Numbered from the stretch's first letter, positions 1 through 9,117 are shown. The stretch is DNA of 64,000 bases from Citricoccus alkalitolerans (GCF_039528175.1 NZ_BAAALH010000002.1:1736001-1800000), one strand, 5' to 3'. Numbers and translations: made by a program. Notes: generated by a model not told the origin, from the sequence alone.

Positions 1-259
1 CCAGGATCAGGACGATCCCGTTCTGGGAAATCAGATGCTCAATGTTGGTCAGGCTTCTCTTGAGCTTCAGTCGGGAGAGGGCATTCCCCACCCATCCGCG
101 GCGCCATTTGTAGGCGACCCCCAGCAGGGTGCGCCGGTGAGTGCGGTGATGGTGGGGGTGGTGGGCCCGGATCACTCGGACGCCGTAGTTGTGGAGGTCA
201 TCCGCCAAGTGGTCCAGCAGTCCCAATCCGGTGCCGTAGATGGCGACTGTCCCGGTCAT
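1..259 (-). CDS. Unrecognised protein, N-terminal part only
   Basis: An open frame on the minus strand begins with ATG at 259 and runs off the left edge without a stop, giving about 86 residues. A purine-rich stretch (GAAAG) lies upstream of the start. The N-terminus has a glycine-rich turn after a beta-like segment (VAIYGTGLG), followed by a His/Arg-rich basic stretch and a Lys/Arg-rich segment. I do not recognise the family; the glycine turn alone is not enough to claim nucleotide binding. Plus-strand frames over the same bases look like shadows. Nothing in the 150 bases between it and the TetR gene stands out. Confidence 0.4.
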   Translation of the reverse strand, partial: MTGTVAIYGTGLGLLDHLADDLHNYGVRVIRAHHPHHHRTHRRTLLGVAYKWRRGWVGNALSRLKLKRSLTNIEHLISQNGIVLIL

Positions 260-410
260 GGTTTTCTGTCTTTCGTGAGTGGTGATGGTGGGTGGTTACC
301 CGGTTACGTTGGGGTCGGGCTCTGGGCTTCGGCCTTTGGGTATTCCGCGCCGAGAGGTTGACCGTTGTCGTTGATCTGCTCCTGCCTCATGGGCGGCTCG
401 GGCCTAGGAG

Positions 411-1028
411 TTAGGCGAGCCGGCGGCCCACCATGCTGGCGGCATCTGCAAGTACAGCCCGGAACACGGCGTCGTCGCGCTGCTCGAGCCAGTTCAGTGC
501 CGCCCCAGAAAGTAGCGTCAGCGCTTGTTCGGCCACCAAGGCGACGTCGGCCTCCCATCGCAAGCCTGCTTGCTCGGCCAGGTCGCCGAGCAGCCTCACC
601 ATGGTTCGGCGGTACTCCTGTTGGGACTGCGCGACCAGGTCGCGTAGCTGTTCGTCGCGGGCTGCCATGAGTGAGAGCTCAAAGTACGCGATCTCTATGT
701 CCGGATCAGCCATGACGGAATCTGCGTAGGCGGCGAAGAGCTCGGCCACAGTGGCGACCACGTCCTCTGGCCCCTGCATTGGCCGGTCGTGCTGTGACGG
801 CGCGAGGTCTGACAGGTGCGTCAGGTCCAACTGCATCACCGAACGGATTAACTCCTCTTTTGAGGAGAACGCGTAGTGCACGGATCCATGTGGCACGCCG
901 GCCTCCTTGGCCAGAGCCCGCGTGGTGAGCGCCCGTGCTCCATCGCGTGCCATGATTTTCACCGCGATCTCGGTGAGTTCCCGACGGCGCTGCTCGATCG
1001 GCACATGTACCCGGCGCGACTCAGCCAC
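411..1028 (-). CDS. TetR/AcrR family transcriptional regulator
   Basis: A 205-residue protein with the TetR plan: an N-terminal DNA-binding domain (residues about 13-60, with the helix-turn-helix around TTRALAKEAGVPHGSVHYAF) and a variable helical ligand-binding C-terminus. The start is GTG at 1028, which overlaps the stop of the MFS gene upstream by 8 bp, so the two are one transcript and probably translationally coupled. The pairing with a drug-type exporter suggests that it represses the operon and is released by a pump substrate. The pair of TTGGCC-nnnn-GGCCAA sites at 2684-2721 upstream of the exporter is the likely target. The ligand cannot be told from sequence. Confidence 0.9.
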   Translation of the reverse strand: MAESRRVHVPIEQRRRELTEIAVKIMARDGARALTTRALAKEAGVPHGSVHYAFSSKEELIRSVMQLDLTHLSDLAPSQHDRPMQGPEDVVATVAELFAAYADSVMADPDIEIAYFELSLMAARDEQLRDLVAQSQQEYRRTMVRLLGDLAEQAGLRWEADVALVAEQALTLLSGAALNWLEQRDDAVFRAVLADAASMVGRRLA

Positions 1029-2589
1029 GGGTCACTTCCGCACTGGCGGTGTCCGCGCTCTCGGCGGGAGTCCCGTCTGCATCTCGTTCGGTTTGGGCCG
1101 TCCGTGACTCCGAGCGCAGTCCACGCCAGGCCAGCATCACGGTGATGGCCGCCGTGCCGATGCCGATCGCGGCCACCAGGTCGATGCCCGCCATAAAGGC
1201 GGAATCCGCGATATCCAGGAGGCGAGCACCCCCGTCGGGCAGGGTCTCCGCAATCTCGTGTGCGCCTGCCAGTGTCTGGGACGCGGCAGCCGCGGAGTCG
1301 GCGTCCATGCCGGGCAGAGAGGCAGTGTCGATCACCTGGCTTGAGTACATGGCCATTCCTGCGGTGCCGAGCACGGCGGTGCCCATGGCCCCGCCGAACT
1401 CATACCCGGTCTCGGAGATGGCTGCGGCGGCACCGGCACGATCGCTCGGAGCGGCGGTGAGGATCACGTCGTTCGTGAGAGTTTCGGCGAGACCGATACC
1501 GATGCCAAACGCGGCTGAGAGAAGCGCAAACAGGACGATGGTCTCGGCCGATTCCAGCCGGGTGCCGATGACGAACGCGACGATCACGAGGGCCAGGCCC
1601 GTCATGATCGCGGTGCGCACCGACGCCATTCGCGCCACGACAGGGGCCAGCATGGTGCCGACCACCGTGGCCGCCGCGAACGGGAGCATCCAGAGTCCGG
1701 CCTCGGCCGAGCCCATGCCGCGCACGAGCATCAGGTACTGCGGGAGGAAGAACAGCAGTCCCATGAACGCGAACATGGAGATCGCGTTGATCGTGAGGGC
1801 CGAGGCAAACGCGGAGTTCTTGAAGAGGGAGACATCGATCATGGGGTTCTCGCGGCGGCGCTGGCGGTTGATGAACCACGTCATCGCCGCGATGCCGAGA
1901 ACGAGAGCGGCAAGTACCGTCCAGTCGAATCCCTTGACACCCGTCTTGAGGGCGTAGACCAGCGAGATCATGCCCACGATGGAGAGGATTGCGGAAGCCG
2001 GATCGAACGGGCCCGGATTCGGGTCCTTCGCCTCAGGCATCAAGAACGGAGCGGCGAGTAGGAACAGCACGATGACCGGCACGTTCAAGAGAAATACCGA
2101 GCCCCACCAGAAGTTCTCCAGCAGCAGTCCTCCGACGACCGGGCCCACGGCGGCCCCTCCGGAAAGCGCGGCGGCCCACACAGCGATCGCCGTGCGCCGC
2201 TCCGTGCGGTCCGGGAAGATCGCGCGAATCAAGCCGAGAGTCGAAGGCATGAGCGTGGCGCCACCGATGCCGAGCAGAGCACGACCGAGGATCAGCATCT
2301 CCGGACTAGTGGCGAAGGCAGCCACGAGGGACGCCGCACCGAACAGGGGTGCACCGATCATGAGCATCCGTTTGCGGCCGATTCGATCTCCGAGTGAACC
2401 CGCGAAGACCAGCAGACCGGCGAGCAGGAACGAGTAGAGATCAATAACCCAGAGCAGCTGGTTCGACGTCGGCGCGAGATCGGCTGACAGGGCCGGCACG
2501 GCGATGCTGAGTACGGACATATCGATCGCGATCAATAGCACGGGAAGGACAAGCACGGACAGGGTAATCCAACGGCGCGCGGGGGACAC
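1021..2589 (-). CDS. MFS drug exporter, DHA2 (EmrB/QacA-like) family
   Basis: A 522-residue membrane protein with about 14 hydrophobic segments, as expected for DHA2 proton-coupled multidrug exporters. Family marks include an acidic residue in TM1 (AIDMSVLSIAVPAL), the loop GDRIGRKRMLMIG between TM2 and TM3, and the TM5 motif-C-like stretch GGAAVGPVVGGLL. I chose GTG at 2589 because AAGAGG sits 6 nt upstream; a longer frame to 2691 adds residues without a membrane pattern and would read across the operator region. The gene ends inside the start of the TetR gene. Substrates are unknown, but resistance to an antiseptic, dye or antibiotic is the usual role. Confidence 0.9.
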   Translation of the reverse strand: MSPARRWITLSVLVLPVLLIAIDMSVLSIAVPALSADLAPTSNQLLWVIDLYSFLLAGLLVFAGSLGDRIGRKRMLMIGAPLFGAASLVAAFATSPEMLILGRALLGIGGATLMPSTLGLIRAIFPDRTERRTAIAVWAAALSGGAAVGPVVGGLLLENFWWGSVFLLNVPVIVLFLLAAPFLMPEAKDPNPGPFDPASAILSIVGMISLVYALKTGVKGFDWTVLAALVLGIAAMTWFINRQRRRENPMIDVSLFKNSAFASALTINAISMFAFMGLLFFLPQYLMLVRGMGSAEAGLWMLPFAAATVVGTMLAPVVARMASVRTAIMTGLALVIVAFVIGTRLESAETIVLFALLSAAFGIGIGLAETLTNDVILTAAPSDRAGAAAAISETGYEFGGAMGTAVLGTAGMAMYSSQVIDTASLPGMDADSAAAASQTLAGAHEIAETLPDGGARLLDIADSAFMAGIDLVAAIGIGTAAITVMLAWRGLRSESRTAQTERDADGTPAESADTASAEVTRG

Positions 2590-3059
2590 GGGGCACCTCT
2601 TAAAGAGTGGTCGGGCTGCGGGCGGTGTGCACGGAGCGTCGCCGGAGAGTACTGCACCCGGCGAAAGCCATCCTGGCACTAAGTTGGCCACCTGGCCAAG
2701 TCATTTTGGCCGGATGGCCAAGAGTATGGGGAAGATCACAGAAATGGATGCAACCCTCGTCAGTGTCTGTGGAAGTGGTTGTGTCCAAAACCGACCGTTT
2801 GCCGACGTTCTGTTTTGACACAGGGCCATGAACCCCTGAGGTGGTCACAAGCCGTGTACGAAATCTGCACGCGTGCCTCGAGGGCCCGAGACGGGTTCTG
2901 CCCCCCAAGGGGGTCGCAAGCGTCCGCAACAACGCCCACCGGAGCTCATCGAGTCGAGGGCCTAGGAGGCTTCGTCAGGCCATCGATTCACGATCACGAT
3001 GGCCTTAGTGTAATGCTAGTCACAGACGGTCTGACCAGGCCACGAAAGGACGGCATACG
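2590..3059. other. 470-bp intergenic region between divergent transporters
   Basis: No convincing gene is seen. The left part holds the ribosome site of the MFS exporter and the paired palindromes at 2684-2721. The right part leads to the DASS transporter, with AAAGGA before its ATG at 3060. The sequence around 3005-3020 is locally AT-rich and may carry that gene's promoter, but I cannot fix the hexamers. Confidence 0.5.
2684..2721. promoter_or_regulatory. Paired palindromic operators upstream of the MFS-TetR operon
   Basis: Two 16-bp copies, TTGGCCACCTGGCCAA (2684-2699, symmetric arms around CC) and TTGGCCGGATGGCCAA (2706-2721, one imperfect position), start 22 bp apart, about two helical turns. 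They lie about 95-130 bp before the exporter start. Two adjacent dyads upstream of a TetR-exporter operon fit cooperative binding by two repressor dimers. The link to this TetR is inferred from position. Confidence 0.7.
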
Positions 3060-4676
3060 ATGTCCGACACCACGGGACAGCCTCGCACGGAGACCTCCGA
3101 CCGAACCACGAGGTACCCGGCAGAATCGGTGGGCCAGGAGCAACCCACCGACCATCGGTCCCCCGGGGAGAAGGCGCCGGCGGAGAAGCGGAACCTGCAC
3201 CTGAGGAGATGGATCGGCTTCGCCGCGGGACTGGTCCTGGCCGCCGTCGTGTTCCTGGCGATGCCCGCGGACGTGGAGCACAACGCACGCCTGACGGCCG
3301 CCGTCGCGGTGCTGATGGCGGTCTGGTGGATGACGGAGGCCATCCCGATCCCGGCGACCGCCCTGCTGCCGCTCATCCTCTTTCCGGTGTTCGGCGTGGA
3401 CATCGGCGTGGACGATGTGGGTGCGTCCTATGGGAACAACATCATCTTCCTGTTCATGGGCGGATTCATGATCGCACTGGCGATGCAGCGGTGGGACCTG
3501 CACCGTCGGATCGCCCTGGTGACGGTTCGGGCCATGGGCACGCGCCCGGGTGGTGTGGTGGCCGGCTTCATGATCGCCACCGGCTTCCTCTCCATGTGGG
3601 TGTCCAACACGGCCACCGCCGTGATGATGATCCCCATCGGTGTCTCCGTGCTGACGCTGGTCGTCGCCGCGGACCGGTCCAACCCTGTGGAGGAGTCCTC
3701 CGACCCGACATCCAGGGAAGTCAAGGACGCCGTGATCAAGTCCAACTTCGGCACGGCCCTGATGCTCGGCATCGCCTACGCCGCCTCCGTGGGGTCACTC
3801 GGCACGCTGATCGGCACGCCGCCGAATGCCCTGCTGGCCGGCTACATGGCCGAGTCCCACGGAGTGACCATCGGCTTCGGGCAGTGGATGCTCGTCGGCG
3901 TGCCCCTGTCCATCGTGATGATGGTCATCGTCTGGTTCCTGCTGACCCGCGTGCTGTTCAAGGCGGAGATCAAGGAGATCCCGGGAGGCCGCGAACTCAT
4001 CACCAAGGAGCTCTCCAAGCTGGGACGCATGTCCTCCGGTGAGATCCGGGTCCTGGCGATCTTCGTGCTGGCCGCCGTGTCCTGGATCACCATCCCGCTG
4101 CTCTTCGAGGACCTCATCAGCGATGCGGGCATCGCCATGGTGGCCGGCCTGCTGCTGTTCCTGCTGCCGGCTGGCGCCGCGCGGGGCGTCCGGCTCCTGG
4201 ACTGGGAATCCGCGGTCAAGCTGCCGTGGGGCGTCCTGCTGCTGTTCGGCGGTGGGCTGGCGCTGTCCGCCCAGTTCAGCGGTTCAGGGCTCGCGGACTG
4301 GATCGGCGAGCAGGTCGCCGGACTCTCCGGCATTCCCCTCTGGATGCTCGTGGCCATCATGGCGACGGCGATCCTCTTCCTGACGGAGCTGACCTCGAAC
4401 ACCGCCACGGCGGCGACGTTCCTGCCCGTGGCGGGTGGGGTGGCCATGGGTGTCGGGGTCGACCCGATGCTGCTGTGCATTCCGGTGGCGTTGGCCGCCA
4501 CCTGCGCCTTCATGCTCCCCGTGGCCACACCGCCGAACGCCATCGCCTTCGGCTCCGGTTACGTGACCATCGGCCAGATGGTCAGGGGCGGACTGTTCCT
4601 GAACGTCATCGGCATCGTGCTGATCACGCTGGTCACCATGAGCCTCGGAGTGTGGGCCTTCGGCCTGATGTTCTGA
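3060..4676 (+). CDS. DASS (SLC13) sodium:dicarboxylate symporter
   Basis: A 538-residue membrane protein of the divalent anion:sodium symporter family, importing C4-dicarboxylates or related anions with sodium. Both SNT signature turns are visible: SNTATAVMMIP around residue 180 and TSNTATAATFLP around residue 445, each in the re-entrant part of one half of the inverted repeat. The first 45 residues are hydrophilic and rich in Asp, Glu and Arg. ATG at 3060 has AAAGGA about 9 nt upstream. The downstream two-component genes face it (convergent), so they need not control it. Sulfate or citrate transport cannot be excluded within the family. Confidence 0.92.
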   Translation: MSDTTGQPRTETSDRTTRYPAESVGQEQPTDHRSPGEKAPAEKRNLHLRRWIGFAAGLVLAAVVFLAMPADVEHNARLTAAVAVLMAVWWMTEAIPIPATALLPLILFPVFGVDIGVDDVGASYGNNIIFLFMGGFMIALAMQRWDLHRRIALVTVRAMGTRPGGVVAGFMIATGFLSMWVSNTATAVMMIPIGVSVLTLVVAADRSNPVEESSDPTSREVKDAVIKSNFGTALMLGIAYAASVGSLGTLIGTPPNALLAGYMAESHGVTIGFGQWMLVGVPLSIVMMVIVWFLLTRVLFKAEIKEIPGGRELITKELSKLGRMSSGEIRVLAIFVLAAVSWITIPLLFEDLISDAGIAMVAGLLLFLLPAGAARGVRLLDWESAVKLPWGVLLLFGGGLALSAQFSGSGLADWIGEQVAGLSGIPLWMLVAIMATAILFLTELTSNTATAATFLPVAGGVAMGVGVDPMLLCIPVALAATCAFMLPVATPPNAIAFGSGYVTIGQMVRGGLFLNVIGIVLITLVTMSLGVWAFGLMF

Positions 4677-4710
4677 GGCCGGTGATCTGTACCTGAACGA
4701 TCCGCCTGCT

Positions 4711-5328
4711 CTAGAGCCAGCCGTTGTCCCGTGCCACGAGACCGGCCTCGGTCCGGTTGGTGGTGTGGGTCTTGCCGATGGCCGAGGACAGGTGGTTGCG
4801 CACGGTGCCGGGGGAGAGGAACAGGGCGGCGGCGATCTGCCGCACACTGGAACCGTTCTGTGCGGCACGCAGCACGTCCTGCTCACGTTCGGTCAGCGGA
4901 TTCGATCCGGACACGAGGGTCTCCTCCGCCAGGGACGGGTCCACGACCCGGCGTCCCGCATGCACGGAGCGCACCGCCTGAGCCAGTTGCTCGGACGGGG
5001 TGTCCTTCACCACGAAGCCGCTGGCCCCGGCCTCGAGAGCTCGCCGCAGATATCCGGGCCGGCCGAACGTGGTGACGATCAGCGAACGGCATCCCGTCCC
5101 ACCGGCCGCGATGGCCCGGGCGGCCTCGATCCCGTCCAGTCCGGGCATGTCGATGTCCAGCAGGGCCACGTCCACACTCAGCTCGTCCACGGTGGCCGCC
5201 ACGGTGGTCCCATCGCCCACCTGCGCCACCACCTCGAGGTCGGGCTCCATGGCCAGCAGCGCGGCCAGGGCCCCGCGGACCAAGGCCTGGTCATCGGCCA
5301 GCAACAGGCGGATGGGTGGAATCGTCAC
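4711..5328 (-). CDS. NarL/FixJ-type response regulator
   Basis: A 205-residue two-domain regulator. The receiver domain has the acidic pair near residue 11 (LADDQ), the phospho-acceptor Asp around residue 55 (VALLDIDMPGLDG), the switch Thr (LIVTTF) and the conserved Lys (VVKDTPS). The C-terminal LuxR-type helix-turn-helix runs from LTEREQDVL to about residue 195. The GTG start at 5328 overlaps the stop of the kinase gene (GTGA). It is the last gene of the operon ATPase-permease-kinase-regulator, so it most likely controls that ABC exporter in answer to membrane or drug stress. The stimulus is unknown. Confidence 0.93.
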   Translation of the reverse strand: MTIPPIRLLLADDQALVRGALAALLAMEPDLEVVAQVGDGTTVAATVDELSVDVALLDIDMPGLDGIEAARAIAAGGTGCRSLIVTTFGRPGYLRRALEAGASGFVVKDTPSEQLAQAVRSVHAGRRVVDPSLAEETLVSGSNPLTEREQDVLRAAQNGSSVRQIAAALFLSPGTVRNHLSSAIGKTHTTNRTEAGLVARDNGWL

Positions 5329-6545
5329 AGGTGGACCTCCAGCGTTGTACCCGGTCGGTCCGACCCCGGATGGACCTGACTCAGTGAGAGGCTACCGCCG
5401 GCCTCCGTGACCCGATGGCGCATGCCGCTGAGCCCGTTGCCGGGCGAGGCCGACGCGCCGATTCCGGTGCCGTCGTCGGCCACGGTGAGCCGGTCCGCGG
5501 TGATGGTGACCGAACAGTGCGTGGCCCCGGAGTGGCGGATGACATTGGTGACGGCCTCGCGGAGGCACCACGCGAAGAGTTCGCGGCGCTCGGACCGGTA
5601 TCCGGCGACGGAGGCAACCTCCGGCAGGCGGAACGTGATGCCGGCGGCCTGAAGGGCGGTGCGGGCGGAGGCGAGCTGGGCGCCCAGGTCGGGGGCGTGC
5701 AGCCCGCCTACGGTGGTGCGGACCTCGGCCAGGGACTGCCGGGACAACTCCAGCACCTCATCGAGCTCGGACTTGGCCTGCTCCGGGTTGGTGTCCACCA
5801 GCCGGCGGGCCAGCTCCGTCTTCAGGGTGATGACGGTGAGGGAATGGCCCAGGACATCGTGCACGTCCCGGCCGACCCGTTCGCGCTGACGGGAGAGGGC
5901 CAGTTCCTCACCGAGGATGCGGGAACGCTCCTCGCGTTCCATGGCCAGGCGCAACGCGAGCATGATGACCAGGGCCATGACGGTGGGTACGATCAGCCAG
6001 AAGCGGCTGCCGCCGGCGTCCACGCTCAGGGCCACCACGACCCAGGCCGTTGAAAGGGCCACGGAGACCGGGAGGCCGATCCTGAGCCGGTGCGGAAAGA
6101 TCCAGATCGCCAACGTGAACGGCAGGAAGTTGAAGGAGTTGAGACCACTTGCCGGGATGGTGGCGAGGACGCAGAGGAGCAGGACGGCGGTGACCGCAGC
6201 GGTGTTCACCCAATGCGGCAGAGTGCGCCAGGGCCAGGGCCAGATGAAATGCCCCATGTAGGCCACGACGAAGGCCGCCAGGCCGGCGCAGCCGAGCACC
6301 TTCGTCCCGAGCGGAGCGTCCCCGGTGACCATGGCCACCAGCGGCACCACCAGGAAGACCAGCCAGACTCCGGCCGTGATGAGGACGGGCCCCCGTTCGT
6401 TGGCCTTCAGGGGGACCTCGGGCCATTCGCCGACCCCGTAGGGACCCGCCGGCTGGACGGTGATCCGACCGGCGGGCCCCTCGGACCCTTCAGGCGCCTC
6501 CGACCCCTCGGGCCCTTCCGGCCTGGTCCTGGCCCCGCGGGGCAT
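5325..6545 (-). CDS. DesK-like sensor histidine kinase (HisKA_3)
   Basis: A 406-residue kinase. Residues about 1-35 form a Glu/Gly/Pro-rich tail with repeated EGSE-type units. About five hydrophobic segments follow (residues 50-190), then the HisKA_3 dimerisation helix with the phospho-accepting His in RDVHDVLGHSLT (about residue 232), and a HATPase domain with an N-box (REAVTNVIRHSGA) and G-box (DDGTGIG). No large extracellular domain is seen, which fits membrane-sensing kinases of the DesK/LiaS class. The ATG start lies 4 nt after the permease stop, with GAGG 8 nt ahead. Its partner is the overlapping NarL-type regulator. Confidence 0.92.
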   Translation of the reverse strand: MPRGARTRPEGPEGSEAPEGSEGPAGRITVQPAGPYGVGEWPEVPLKANERGPVLITAGVWLVFLVVPLVAMVTGDAPLGTKVLGCAGLAAFVVAYMGHFIWPWPWRTLPHWVNTAAVTAVLLLCVLATIPASGLNSFNFLPFTLAIWIFPHRLRIGLPVSVALSTAWVVVALSVDAGGSRFWLIVPTVMALVIMLALRLAMEREERSRILGEELALSRQRERVGRDVHDVLGHSLTVITLKTELARRLVDTNPEQAKSELDEVLELSRQSLAEVRTTVGGLHAPDLGAQLASARTALQAAGITFRLPEVASVAGYRSERRELFAWCLREAVTNVIRHSGATHCSVTITADRLTVADDGTGIGASASPGNGLSGMRHRVTEAGGSLSLSQVHPGSDRPGTTLEVHL

Positions 6546-6549
6546 CAGC

Positions 6550-7383
6550 TCAGCCTCGCCGGGTGGAACGGCGGGAGGCGATCAGGCAGATCGCGGCGAA
6601 CAGGATGGTCCATGCCACTACGTTTAGCACGATGGCCCACAACGGGTCGCTGATCGGGGCACCGCCGTCTTCCATGCTGACGACCGTGCCCTCCAGCTGT
6701 GGCCACCGCGCCAGAGCGGCGATGCCGTACACGGGTGTGAATCGGGCGATCTCCAGCAGGGTGCCGGACAGCGGCATGAACAGGTTGCCGAAGAACGCGA
6801 GGACCACGAGGATGCCGGATGCCGCCGAGACGGCCGCCTCCGAGCGGAACAGCAGGGCCGCCGCGAGCCCGTAGAGCGCGAAGGGAACGGCCCCGAGCAG
6901 CGCCAAGGCGCCGGAAGCCGGCCACATCCACGCCTCGTCGAAGGCCGCACCCGTCAGGGAGCCGACGGTGAAGACCACCACGATCGGCAGCAGGGCGATG
7001 CCGAGGGCCACGAGGACCTTGCCGAGCATGTAGCCCGTGCTCGTCAGACCGGTCAGGCCCAACTGCCGGCCCCACCCCTGTTGGCGTTCCAGAGCGGCCG
7101 ACCCGGCGATCACACTCGTCGCCATCGTGGCGCCGTACACGGTCATGGCGGTCATGTTGTAGGTGGCGATGGTGCCGTTGCCGACCTGGCTCTCCCCGAA
7201 GGCGGACAGGGCGCCGAACATCAGATAGAGCACGGTGGGCAGGACCACGATGAAGAAGGTGGACTCCACCATCCGGGCGTTGCGGAGGAATTCCCAGCCG
7301 GCGAAGGCGGTGATGATCCGCAGTCGGGACCTCCTCCGGCCGTGCTGGCTCTGCTGAATCTGGGGGGAAACGGTGGTGCTCAT
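6550..7383 (-). CDS. ABC-2 type exporter permease
   Basis: A 277-residue integral membrane protein with about six hydrophobic segments, the size of DrrB/NatB-like permeases. A short hydrophilic, Gln/Arg-rich N-terminus (residues 1-25) precedes the first segment. The conserved ABC-2 feature of a long loop after TM1-2 (RQQGWGRQLGLTGLTS, around residue 95) is present. ATG at 7383 overlaps the stop of the ATPase gene by 4 bp (ATGA), so translation is coupled; the longer open frame upstream only re-reads ATPase DNA. Together with the ATPase it should form a drug, lipid or peptide exporter. The substrate is unknown. Confidence 0.88.
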   Translation of the reverse strand: MSTTVSPQIQQSQHGRRRSRLRIITAFAGWEFLRNARMVESTFFIVVLPTVLYLMFGALSAFGESQVGNGTIATYNMTAMTVYGATMATSVIAGSAALERQQGWGRQLGLTGLTSTGYMLGKVLVALGIALLPIVVVFTVGSLTGAAFDEAWMWPASGALALLGAVPFALYGLAAALLFRSEAAVSAASGILVVLAFFGNLFMPLSGTLLEIARFTPVYGIAALARWPQLEGTVVSMEDGGAPISDPLWAIVLNVVAWTILFAAICLIASRRSTRRG

Positions 7384-8384
7384 GTCAGGGTTCCTTCCGT
7401 GGCGACGTCGGACGTGAGATCGAGGAAGACCTCGTCCAGTGAGGCCGCCGCAATGGTGAGATCGTGGGCCAGTCCCGCGGAGAGCAGGAAGCCGGCGAGC
7501 CGGTCCGTGTCCTGTGCGGTGAACCGCACCCGACCGTTCTGGTGCGCGACGGCGTCGGGAAGTCCCAGCTTGACCGCGGCCTCCTCGGGCGTCCCGGGGC
7601 CGTCCCACACACACAAGACCGTGCGGTGACCAGTGTCGAGGACCTCCTCCACGGGGCCGTCCACCACCTTGCGGCCGGCGCGCATCAACACGATCCGGTC
7701 GGCGAAGTCCGAGGCCTCCTGAAGGAAGTGGGTGGCGAAGACGACCGTCCGGCCGCGTTCAGCCTCGGCCTGCATGGTCTCCCAGAACTCCTTGCGGGCC
7801 CGGACGTCCATGCCGGCGGTGGGCTCGTCCAGGAGCAGCAGGTCGGGGTCGGTCAGCAGGGCGAGGGCGAAGCGCAGCCGCTGCTGCTCGCCGCCGGAGC
7901 ACTTGCGGACCTTGCGGCCCGCGATCTGTGCCGCGCCGGCCCGCTCGAGGGCTGTCTCGGCCGGGATGTGGCGGGGCTGGCAGGCGGCGACCATGGACAC
8001 GGTCTCCTTGACCGTCAGGTCGCTTAGCAGGCCACCGGTCTGGAGCACTGCGCCGACCCGGCCCTCGAGCACGGCCTGCTTCGGAGGCATTCCGAGGACG
8101 GTGAGGGAGCCGGAGGTCGGGGCGGCGAAGCCGAGGACCAGGTCGAGGAAGGTGGTCTTGCCGGCGCCGTTGGGACCGAGCAGTGCCACGATCTCGCCTC
8201 GCTCGATCTGCAGGTCGACGCCGTTGACGGCCCGCACGGTGCCGGCCCCGCTGCCGAACTGACGGTGGACTCCGGTGGCGTGGAGGGCGGTGCCGGTGCC
8301 GGCAGAGTTGGCGCCGGCAGCGGGGGATCGCTGGCCGGAAGGGGGGACGGTGCCCGGGACGGTGCTGGGGGCTGTGGTGTTCAT
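7380..8384 (-). CDS. ABC transporter ATP-binding protein (DrrA/CcmA type)
   Basis: A 334-residue ATPase. A 30-residue Ala/Ser/Pro-rich N-tail precedes the nucleotide-binding domain: Walker A GPNGAGKTTF (about residues 73-82), signature SGGEQQRLRF, Walker B LLLLDEPTAGMD and a switch His (FATHF). The C-terminal 90 residues form the regulatory extension typical of drug exporter ATPases. It is the first gene of the four-gene operon. The ATG at 8384 has no strong ribosome site. It powers the adjacent ABC-2 permease at the inner face of the membrane. Confidence 0.92.
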   Translation of the reverse strand: MNTTAPSTVPGTVPPSGQRSPAAGANSAGTGTALHATGVHRQFGSGAGTVRAVNGVDLQIERGEIVALLGPNGAGKTTFLDLVLGFAAPTSGSLTVLGMPPKQAVLEGRVGAVLQTGGLLSDLTVKETVSMVAACQPRHIPAETALERAGAAQIAGRKVRKCSGGEQQRLRFALALLTDPDLLLLDEPTAGMDVRARKEFWETMQAEAERGRTVVFATHFLQEASDFADRIVLMRAGRKVVDGPVEEVLDTGHRTVLCVWDGPGTPEEAAVKLGLPDAVAHQNGRVRFTAQDTDRLAGFLLSAGLAHDLTIAAASLDEVFLDLTSDVATEGTLT

Positions 8385-8542
8385 GCGTCCAGTCTGTGGA
8401 ACCGGGCCTCACAGCGGATCTGCCGGGCGTCACCGATGCTCCATGACATCCGTCATGGGTGAGGGCCGGGAGTGCAGGGGAGTGCGGCAGGGATGAGCGG
8501 CAACGGTGAGTGCAGGACTCGGGACCTCTCGCGGCGCACTGA

Positions 8543-8556
8543 GGTGACATGTCACC
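8543..8556. promoter_or_regulatory. 14-bp perfect palindrome before the macro-domain gene
   Basis: GGTGACATGTCACC is a perfect dyad ending 8 nt before the ATG at 8565. Its place suggests an operator or a promoter-overlapping protein site, but no regulator gene is adjacent and chance cannot be excluded. Confidence 0.4.
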
Positions 8557-8564
8557 ATCGGGGC

Positions 8565-9095
8565 ATGGAACTGCGCATCGAACCCGGGGACATCACGGAA
8601 CAGTCCGTGGACGCGATCGTCAATGCCGCGAACTCCACCCTGCTCGGCGGCGGGGGCGTGGACGGGGCCATCCACCGCCGTGGCGGTCCGGAGATCCTCG
8701 CCGAGTGCAGGCGGCTGCGCGAGACGGAGCTGCCGGACGGTCTGCCGGCCGGCCAAGCCATCGCGACCACGGCGGGGCGGCTGAGTGCCCGCTGGGTCAT
8801 CCACACGGTGGGGCCGGTGTACGCGAAGACGATCGACCACTCTGAGACGCTGGCCTCCTGCTACCGGGAGTCCCTGCGTGTAGCCGCCCGGCTCGGGGCC
8901 CGCAGCGTGGCCTTCCCCGCGATCTCCGCCGGCGTCTACGGCTGGCCGATGGATGACGCCGCCCGCATCGCCGTGCAGACCTGCCGCGAGATGACCGCGA
9001 AGGTCGGCCCCGACGCCGGCCCGGTCACCTCGGTCGTCTTCATCCCGTTCTCTGACACGGCAGCACGGGCCTTCCACAAAGCACTGGAGGGCTAG
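8565..9095 (+). CDS. Macro domain protein (O-acetyl-ADP-ribose deacetylase-like)
   Basis: A 176-residue single macro domain of the YmdB/MacroD type, which binds ADP-ribose and removes O-acetyl-ADP-ribose or mono-ADP-ribose. The signatures are the N-terminal GDIT, the VNAANSTLLGGGGVDGAIHR loop that holds the distal ribose, and ISAGVYGWP in the diphosphate loop. Gene context (divergent from the ABC operon, upstream of an amidase) gives no partner: no ADP-ribosyltransferase is near. ATG at 8565 starts exactly at the domain; the longer in-frame extension from 8472 has no domain pattern. The ribosome site is weak. Confidence 0.93.
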   Translation: MELRIEPGDITEQSVDAIVNAANSTLLGGGGVDGAIHRRGGPEILAECRRLRETELPDGLPAGQAIATTAGRLSARWVIHTVGPVYAKTIDHSETLASCYRESLRVAARLGARSVAFPAISAGVYGWPMDDAARIAVQTCREMTAKVGPDAGPVTSVVFIPFSDTAARAFHKALEG

Positions 9096-9117
9096 AGACG
9101 GACTATAGGATTCCGGG

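Noticed and set aside
35..361. A plus-strand 108-codon frame at the left edge.
   Set aside because: The minus-strand frame 259-1 is more protein-like; this one is a probable shadow.
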